In this document: positions 57,329 through 64,000 of the stretch, in pieces
Position numbering within the stretch: position 1 is the stretch's first letter
Layout: each line of letters begins with the position of its first letter
Assembly (NCBI RefSeq): GCF_004664715.2
Contig: NC_051063.1
Span: forward strand, 116,360,829-116,424,828
Direction: 5' to 3'
DNA: 64,000 nucleotides
DNA from: Peromyscus leucopus
Lineage: Eukaryota; Chordata; Mammalia; Rodentia; Cricetidae
Translations under genes and position numbers: made by a program
Notes under the pieces: generated by a model
Databases searched by the model: none
Told to the model about the DNA's origin: nothing
The model's input: the letters and a program-made list of their open reading frames with translations, nothing else

Positions 57329-58094
57329 TGAATTTTGAACAAGAAATCTAATAAGGAAGAAAGTGAGATTTAATTCTCTGAAGATGTAACTGCATCCTAA
57401 TGGATCTGTTTCTAGCCTTGCCTTTCTGCTCAAAATTCCCTTCACAGAAGATCATATTACAAAAGCAATAGTCTGACTCTTATTTCCCTTCACAAAGTTC
57501 TTCATTGTGACCCCACCCTGGCCAGCAAGCAGGTCTAATTGTGTTTAAAAATATGATGTGTGGAGAGAAACTCAAACCCAAAGGCTCTTTCTCCCCAGTA
57601 CCAGAACATCCCCCACACATTCCAGTGCCTGTTCTCACCCCGCTACCACCAGCTATGGCTCATTTTCTCAGCTAAATAACACATTTACTTTAATGGGCCC
57701 TGCTCTCTGCCTACCCACCTCACCCATGTACTACCTTATTGAAAATATCTTCCCAAAACTGAAAACCATGTTCCTGCCCCTGTTTGTTGCTATTCCATCA
57801 CTGTTCAGCACACCCACTTTGAAATATCTGTGTTGGTTTTTTTAAAGCATGAGCACACACATTCAGTGGACACCTGCACAAGATTGGACCCTTTGGTGTT
57901 CTCTCATGGTTAGAGGAGGCGTCCATGAGAATCTGCTCTTTCCTGAGGATCTGTTGACTCTTAATTGTTGCCCTGGGAAGGCATGCCATTGCCCTCTGTG
58001 ATATACTACTGAGGAACTTGTTGTGGAGAAAAGGTTCAGAGGAGAAGAAAGGGGAATAACAGACTTACACGGGTGAATAGAATCACAATATATA

Positions 58095-58096
<2 letters not shown>
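57329..58096. other. Unique sequence
   Basis: No feature recognised. The 95-codon plus frame at 57558-57845 has no family resemblance. Confidence 0.4.

Positions 58097-58132
<36 letters not shown>
58097..58132. repeat. (AT)n microsatellite
   Basis: About 18 AT units, a self-complementary tract able to extrude as a cruciform. Confidence 0.9.
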
Positions 58133-58136
<4 letters not shown>

Positions 58137-58489
58137 CTGTCAAATAAAATCTGTGATCCTTGTTCATGTTTCCATGTTTTGCTAGATGCTATATACAGGA
58201 CTGTTACTTCTCTTGTTCATTCTGTAGTCCTAGATTCCTTCTCAAGCTTTGGTTTATTGTACCATGTCTGATTCCTGCCTCACTGATTTCTAATGTCCAT
58301 TCTTCAAGAAAGAGAATGAAAGGAGGTAGGAAACATTATGATCAACATTGAATTATTGTAATGAAATAATACAATACAAGGTTCTAAATTAATTTATATA
58401 GCCTTTTTAATATGGAATTTTAGAAAAATAATAACATAAATAATTCTAATTTCTTAAAATAAAATATAGGTGTATATGAGTATGATGTA

Positions 58490-58812
58490 TATGACATATG
58501 TATGTGTGTGTGCCTGTTCATATATGTACGAGTGTTCCTATGTAAATGGCATAGTGCCCTGTGGAGGCTAGAGGATAGCCTGGCACTTAGGTCCTTGACT
58601 TCCACCTGTTTTGAAGCAGGGTCTCTGTATTTGTGGCATGTGAATTTCAGAGAATTTTCCTGTCTCCATTGTTCATCTCATGTTAGGTATACTGGATTAT
58701 AGTTCTGCACTACTACATCAGGCTTCGCCTGAATTCTGGAATCTGAACTCCAGTCCTCATGGCTTACAGAGCATGTGCTGTATCCTGTGACTTGGTGCCA
58801 TATCCCCATAAT
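58490..58812 (-). mobile_element. B4-like composite SINE
   Basis: Minus strand: (TG)-rich tail end, tgtggaggctagaggatagcc, a central B1-like block (cttttgaagcagggtctctg-type) and an ID/B2-like head complement near 58760-58810. Diverged. Confidence 0.6.
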
Positions 58813-58898
58813 CTTTCTTTAAAGTACCAGGAACTCCCTAATTATAGGTAGAGCCATCTCTGTTACAATAAGTCAGCCATGAATAAGAGATTACTTCA

Positions 58899-59108
58899 GG
58901 GCTGGGGAAATGGCTCAGCAGTTAGGTGTGCTTGCTGCACTTCCAGAAGACCAGGGTTCGGTTCCTAGAACCCAGGTTGGGCAGCTTACTGCTAACTGTC
59001 TGCTATTTCAGTGTTGAGGATGTAACACTCTCTTCTGACCATCATGGATATCCAGAATACTTGGCATATATACACACATGCACAAAAATAAAAGTTTATT
59101 TAAAAAGA
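58899..59108 (+). mobile_element. B2 SINE
   Basis: Plus strand: gggctggggaaatggctcagc head, cttccagaagaccagggttc, tctcttctgaccatcatgg and tail aaaaataaaagtttatttaa. Confidence 0.85.
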
Positions 59109-59415
59109 TGTTTCAAGAAGATCATAAAATATTGATGCTAAGAAGGCATGAATAATTGGCTAAGTCATTACTGGTTAACAGTTCTATTATTTGTTTTCAG
59201 ATGCACTTAAAAGGAAGAATTACCATTTCAAGACCTACGACACTGGATCTCAGAAAATATACGCTGAACATCACATGTTACATTAAAAAGAGATTTCGCT
59301 TCATCTTTTGTCTAGAGCTGGATTCTTGTGAACTAATTTTTCTGAATATCTTAAGCCAGACATTTAGTCTCATGTTGGTTTTCAGATCTGCAAAATTTGC
59401 TTTAGAAGTCTTCCC
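59109..59415. other. Unique sequence
   Basis: No feature recognised; the 91-codon frame here has no family resemblance. Confidence 0.4.
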
Positions 59416-59585
59416 TATGGCACCAGAGTGATGGCTCAATGATTAAGATCATTGACTATTCTTGTAGAGGATCCTACTTCAGTTCCTAGCACCCAAATCA
59501 TAACTTCTTGTTAACTCTACTCCAGGGGATCTGATACCTTCTGGCCCCGGCGTGCACCTGTACTTACATGCACATACCCACACAC

Positions 59586-59634
<49 letters not shown>

Positions 59635-59705
59635 CACACACACACACACGCACACACGCACACACGCACACACGCACACACACACACATTAAAAATAAAA
59701 TAAAC
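59416..59705 (+). mobile_element. B2 SINE with long interrupted (CA)n
   Basis: Plus strand: accagagtgatggctcaatg head, aggggatctgataccttctgg body. The tail is expanded into (CA)n at 59588-59688 with a regular series of CGCACACA interruptions near 59648-59680, ending in ttaaaaataaaataaac. Confidence 0.85.
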
Positions 59706-59797
59706 TATAAAGAATAAACTTACCCCAACTCTCTCAAAGGTTGTCTTGAAGAGAATGTAAATGAAATACCATTATTCAAAAGGTGATTATTTCACCT

Positions 59798-59938
59798 GGG
59801 AGTAGATGGCACACACCTTTAATTCCAGCATTTAAAAGGCATGCAGCTCTCTGAGTTCAAGGCCAGCCTGGTCTCAAAGCAGTTTCCAGGACAGCCAGGA
59901 CTACACAGAAAAGCTTTATCTCAAAAAAGAAAAAGTGA
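59798..59938 (+). mobile_element. B1 SINE
   Basis: Plus strand: gggagtagatggcacacacc, tgagttcaaggccagcctgg, aggacagccaggactacacag and an A-rich tail. Confidence 0.9.
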
Positions 59939-60744
59939 TTATTTCATCCATTATTATGGTCATTTGGACAGGTATAATCTGACTAAAATCAGGTTAACAT
60001 AATATCTTATTTTTGACATGTAAATGGTTGTTAAGTGTTTTAAATTTCTCTTTAACTAAAGAGGAGATTTTAAAGATCAGCTTTTAATGCTAGAGTTTTG
60101 GTCTTTGGCCAAGGTAACTCAGCTGCCAGCCTCAAAGTACCACAGCTAAGTGCCAGATACACTACAAATGACTGAATGGGAGATTGTTTCTGCCAAACCA
60201 AATCTTAAAGGTTTTTATCATTCTTTCCCGTATGTCCCCATGAAAGGTCATTTTTCATAAACCAGTTTTAATGGGAGCTGTCAAAATTATAAGTATCAAC
60301 TGTTTCCTGAGCCTGGGAGCTTGACCCAGTGAAAATGAATTTAAGGATCGGGAACATTTTCAGGGAATCCAGGAATTCACGCCTTCAAATCATGGGCAAT
60401 AGAATGAAATCAGTCCAGGCAGTGACTTCCACTTTAGAGTTGGCAAGCCTAGGTCTGCTGATGTGTAGGCAGCTGCCTCACAGACAGCCAATGTAAAACT
60501 AGAAACACCCCTTCTAGTGTGATGTTTGACATAGTTGACCACCAACTATGCCACAATTGATGGAAAATGTCATCTGCATTCTTAGCCGTCTTCACCCCAG
60601 GACCAAGCCAGAGATAAAAAAGTGGGATTGTTAAGAGCAAACCACAGTATCTTTACATTGGAAGCAACTGGAGTCTCATATGATCTGGGGAGAAATTCAA
60701 GTTGTGAACTGCCAAAAAGAGATACCAGTTCTCCCCGCTGCCTC

Positions 60745-60745
<1 letters not shown>
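59939..60745. other. Unique sequence
   Basis: No feature recognised. Confidence 0.4.
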
Positions 60746-60810
<65 letters not shown>

Positions 60811-61006
60811 TGTGTCTGTGTCTGTGTTTCCATGTGTTGTAGGTATGGAAAGCAAAGGCCAACTTCATGCGGTGTTCTTCAGGTTCCCATCCACCTTGTT
60901 CTTTGGGTTGTTTTGAGGCAGGATCTTTTTTATTTGGGTTCTGAGAATCATACTCAGGTTTTCATGATTTACTGCACTTTACCGACTGAGTTATCTCTGT
61001 AGCATC
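60746..61006 (-). mobile_element. B4/ID-type SINE with long (GT)n
   Basis: A (GT)n tract of about 80 bp (60746-60828, last units TGTGTC) is followed by a minus-strand SINE body with tttgaggcaggatctttttt and an ID-like head complement (ctttaccgactgagttatctc). Confidence 0.65.
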
Positions 61007-61888
61007 TATTCTTCTCATCTTCCATGGGTACCCTGTGGGCTAGCAGAACCCCTGCAGTGTGGAAATATTACAGCAAATAGTTCTGAATGTCTGAGAACTG
61101 GTATGAAACTTTTAATAACTGATAATACCCGGGAAGTTATGTAACAGGGCACAGATATTTGTCTTCAAAGGCTTTGACCTCCCCCAAAGGTAATGTTTTT
61201 GAAAATAATTGGTATCAGTTACAATAACAAACACAACTGTTTTATTTTTCCCCATAGCCGAGGTTCCACTACAAGCAACTTCCTCCTACACTTTATTAAG
61301 GAGTTTTGATATGTTTTAAATAGAGAATTAAACCCATCAGGATATTTGCTATTTAACATAAGTTTATGCCAGTTGAGAAGACTTAGTTTGTCTGCAGTTT
61401 ACATTATAAAAACCACAAGTTTGCTGAATTTTTATTGCCAGAAGTTCCTGTTCAACTGAAAATAGGTCTGACATATTAAAAAGTGGTGAAGAATTTTAAA
61501 TAGAAATATGCTAGTATCACTGCTGTTGGATTGGTAAAAGTCAAGGTTCCCATGTGGGAGGTGTGCTGGAGGCCACACCAGGAACACAGTTTACAGACTG
61601 GATAGTTGAAGATGGAGATGTGGAGAGAAAGCTCTAACAGATATTAGAAAGTTTTAAGTATCAAGAGGATGTGATTTACTGGATATAAAAAGAAAAGAAT
61701 ACATCTGTAAGAAAAGAATGCATCTGTTGAAACTTTTAAAAATTAGCCTATGAAATGAGACCATTTTCAAACTCCTTTTATCACCATACTTTGTCCATAT
61801 TCACTCCCCATGATCTTCTCTTGTCTCCTTTTCCCTCTCCTATTGGTCCCTCTCTTTTTTTCCACATTGCCACCCTCGTCTTTCATGT
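61007..61888. other. Unique sequence
   Basis: No feature recognised, apart from a short tandem duplication near 61690-61725 (agaaaagaat-catctgt twice). Confidence 0.4.
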
Positions 61889-61895
61889 CGTGTGT

Positions 61896-61942
<47 letters not shown>
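61889..61942. repeat. (GT)n microsatellite
   Basis: About 26 GT units with one A interruption. Confidence 0.95.
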
Positions 61943-62030
61943 GAGTTCTATATGAATTCATATGATGTTCATCTTTTGTTTCCTTCACTGAATTCTCTTC
62001 CTCACTCGCCTTAGTCGCCTTTCTTTAGCA

Positions 62031-62223
62031 CAATGGTTCTCAACCTACCTCAATGGTGTGACTCCTTGATCTAGTTTCTCATGTTGTGGTGACCCCAACC
62101 ATAAAATTATTTTTGCTGCTACTTCATAACTGTGACTTTGTTGCTTTTTTGAATCATAATATAAATAGCTTCTGAAATAGAGGTTTGCCAAAGGGGTCAT
62201 GAACCATAAGTTGAGATCCATTG
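62031..62223 (-). mobile_element. hAT-Charlie MITE (URR1-like), second copy
   Basis: Terminal inverted repeats CAATGGTTCTCAACCTACC and (complement of the right end) CAATGGATCTCAACTTATGG. The internal ttgtggtgaccccaaccataa is the complement of the equivalent block in the 52907 copy, so the two are in opposite orientation. No clear 8-bp duplication remains. Confidence 0.75.
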
Positions 62224-62401
62224 CTCTATCCTCGGGTCCCTTTCCCACTTTTATTTAGTATCTGTGTTTCCGATTACAAAAACTGTTGCATGATGGTGCC
62301 CTTACACTAGAGAGATGGAAAGAAACTTTTATGGGAGATGGGAGATAGATGTGTTCATATTTCCATAGTTTACATTTGCTAATGGCACATTTTAAAATTT
62401 T

Positions 62402-62624
62402 TATTTTTTAATATTTCTTTTATGTATATGGGTATTTTGCCTACATGTATGTCTGCACACATCATATGTGTCTGGTACCTGAGGAGGCCAGAAGAAAGAA
62501 TCAGTTTCCCTGGAACTGGAATTATAGATGGTTTGTTTGCTGCCATATGAATGCTGGGCATTGAACCTGGGTCCTCTGGAAGAGTGACCAGTGTTCTTAA
62601 CCAATAAGCCATCTCTTCAGCTCC
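62402..62624 (-). mobile_element. B2 SINE
   Basis: Minus strand: ttaatatttcttttatgtatatggg tail end (split motif), gccagaagaaagaatcag, and ttaaccaataagccatctctt head complement. Confidence 0.85.
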
Positions 62625-62970
62625 TGCTAATGGGACTTATATCTCCCTGATAAGGTGAAACCTATGACATCTGATTTATAGTTGTAGAAGGCAGCCTTCT
62701 CTGGAATAACCCAGTAATCCTCCCTTCCTGGGAATCTGCCTGAGTAATTTGCTTCTGACCAAGAGAATATGAAAATGTTGAGCTGTCTCTTCTATAATCT
62801 GGTCGCAAAAGATTAGGAAATCTGCCTTGTTATGTAGGTGCTCTCCATGTTTCTCACAGCTCATACAGGTCAAATGTCGCTGACTTCATTGGGCGGAGAG
62901 GCCCACACAGCAAGGCCTGGCAGGTGGTCTCCTGCAGCAACTAGTGCTGTGGTTTTCACCAAAAATGTTT
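62625..62970. other. Unique sequence
   Basis: No feature recognised. Confidence 0.4.
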
Positions 62971-62977
62971 CCTAAAC

Positions 62978-63080
62978 CAGCTGTGGTGGTGCATGCCTAT
63001 AATATACTCAGAAGGTGAGCCTGGGCTACATAACGAGAGTGTGTCTCAAAAATCAATCATCAATCAATCAATTAACCAAT
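62978..63080 (+). mobile_element. B1-like SINE remnant with (ATCA)n tail
   Basis: ccagctgtggtggtgcatgc, gcctgggctacataacgag, then a tail expanded into ATCA/AATC units at 63050-63080. Confidence 0.6.
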
Positions 63081-63369
63081 TAATGAAAAGTTCCTAGATG
63101 CTTATTTGCTGAAGCCTTAACTGTTAGTGCAACCATTTTCAGAGGTGGGACTTTAGAGAACTGATTCACTCTTGACCGCTCTGACCTTTTCAGAAAAATT
63201 AGTCTATTGCTGCCTTCATAATTTGATGGGATCCTAGGCAGTGACAGAAACTTAGGCAGTGAAACCCAGTGACGGAAATGAAGAGGGTTCTTGGTAGCAC
63301 GCACTTGGCAACTGTATCTTCGTGCTGACTCCCATCACTGCTTCCAAGTCACCATTATTAGGTAAGCAG

Positions 63370-63480
63370 CCTTACTCACCACATGCTCCCTGGCACAATA
63401 ATTCTACCTCACCAGGGCCCAGAAACAACAGAGCCAAATGACTATGAACTGAAACCAGAGGCCAGAATAAATCTGTCCTT
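63370..63480 (+). mobile_element. MaLR-type LTR fragment
   Basis: agagccaaatgactatgaac, accagaggccagaataaatc resembles the 3' part of an MT-type LTR with its AATAAA signal. Tentative. Confidence 0.4.
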
Positions 63481-63599
63481 GTTTGAGATGACGTCCTCTT
63501 GTATTTTGCCCCAGCAACAGAAAGCTAACCTATCAGCAAGGTACTTGTTCAGTTCAACTACCTACAAAGGACTGGATTGGTTCTTCAATCTGAGAGAGG

Positions 63600-63803
63600 C
63601 TTTCATAGCTGAGTCTTCAATGAGACTGCAGAGCAGGATTTCACACTTTAGCTGCAGCTTTGTGATAGGCAGAAAGCCAAGAATCCCCCGACAGCTATAC
63701 CAAAATTCCTAACCCACAGAAATTGCAAGACAACAAATGAATGCTGATTTAAACCACTAGAATTTGTGAGAAATGTATTATGCCACAATAGATAATTATT
63801 ACA
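63600..63803 (+). mobile_element. Ancient MaLR (MST/MLT1-like) LTR 3' end
   Basis: ttcctaacccacagaaattgc, gacaacaaatgaatgctg, ttaaaccactagaatttgtg, ccacaatagataattattaca: the typical ending of mammalian-wide MaLR LTRs, heavily diverged. Confidence 0.65.
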
Positions 63804-64000
63804 AGTGCTTTAGAGATGGAGGCCGTATTTGGGACTCACCAGCACATAAATGGTATGTATTAAGTATGTGTGGTCTCCCCTAGGGACAGTATGAAGAGAT
63901 GGAAAGGGAAAATGGTGTGGAAACTAAAGGAAGAGCAAGTTTGAGGAATAGGTGGAGGAGGACCAGGAACCTGGGATGAAAAAGAGGACTGACTGCAAGG
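63804..64000. other. Unique sequence at right edge
   Basis: A G-rich, A-rich strand; nothing assignable. Confidence 0.35.

Overview
The window is nuclear DNA from a rodent, most probably a cricetid (hamster, vole or deer-mouse group). Three things point there. The B1 SINEs carry the cricetid-style body (gtagctttg-cgcctttcc, then ggaactcacttggtagccc). B2, B3, B4-like and ID SINEs, rodent L1 3' ends and MT/ORR1-type MaLR LTRs are abundant. There is also a 2.8-kb two-LTR element that fits the 'mys' retrotransposon described in Peromyscus. Family-level placement is fairly firm; genus is not.

I find no multi-exon protein-coding gene, tRNA, rRNA or CRISPR array. Nearly all open frames are short and fall in repeats or unique AT-rich DNA, so the window reads as intergenic or deep-intronic. 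The one gene-derived feature is an L1-mobilised retrocopy of the ESCRT-III gene Chmp3 (13.2-14.3 kb). It keeps an open frame of 182 codons from the native ATG. A 2-nt deletion then truncates it just before the C-terminal regulatory tail. This is the class of lesion described for the antiviral retroCHMP3 genes, and it is the most interesting locus here.

Layout. 0-1.7 kb: 5' LTR and leader of a minus-strand mys-like provirus. 3.5 kb: a short interstitial telomere repeat. 5.3-7.7 kb: two L1 3' ends, B1 and B2. 7.9-11.5 kb: an ancient L1 split by a complete mys element (LTR-internal-LTR, PPT and PBS visible). 13.2-14.3 kb: Chmp3 retrocopy. 14.4-15.3 kb: ancient L1. 17-21.4 kb: B1s, an L1 3' end, a solo LTR with a perfect 6-bp target duplication, and MaLR pieces. 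22.4-22.8 kb: an ERVK-like LTR with a TATA box. 24.6-24.95 kb: two B1s in inverted orientation. 26.0-33.9 kb: a near-full-length but dead L1 on the minus strand, hit by a MaLR LTR, two B1s and a (GT)n tract. 34-39.5 kb: mainly unique AT-rich DNA. 39.6-41.3 kb: a three-level nest (ancient L1, MaLR LTR, solo mys-type LTR). 41.3-51.9 kb: mainly unique DNA with an L1 3' end and B2 copies, including one conserved-looking block. 51.9-64 kb: a MaLR LTR with perfect 5-bp duplication, hAT MITEs, a B3 split by an ERV1-like LTR, several B2/B4/ID SINEs and many dinucleotide tracts.

Boundaries and target duplications were read by eye. Repeat family names rest on recalled consensus patterns and should be confirmed with RepeatMasker/Dfam.
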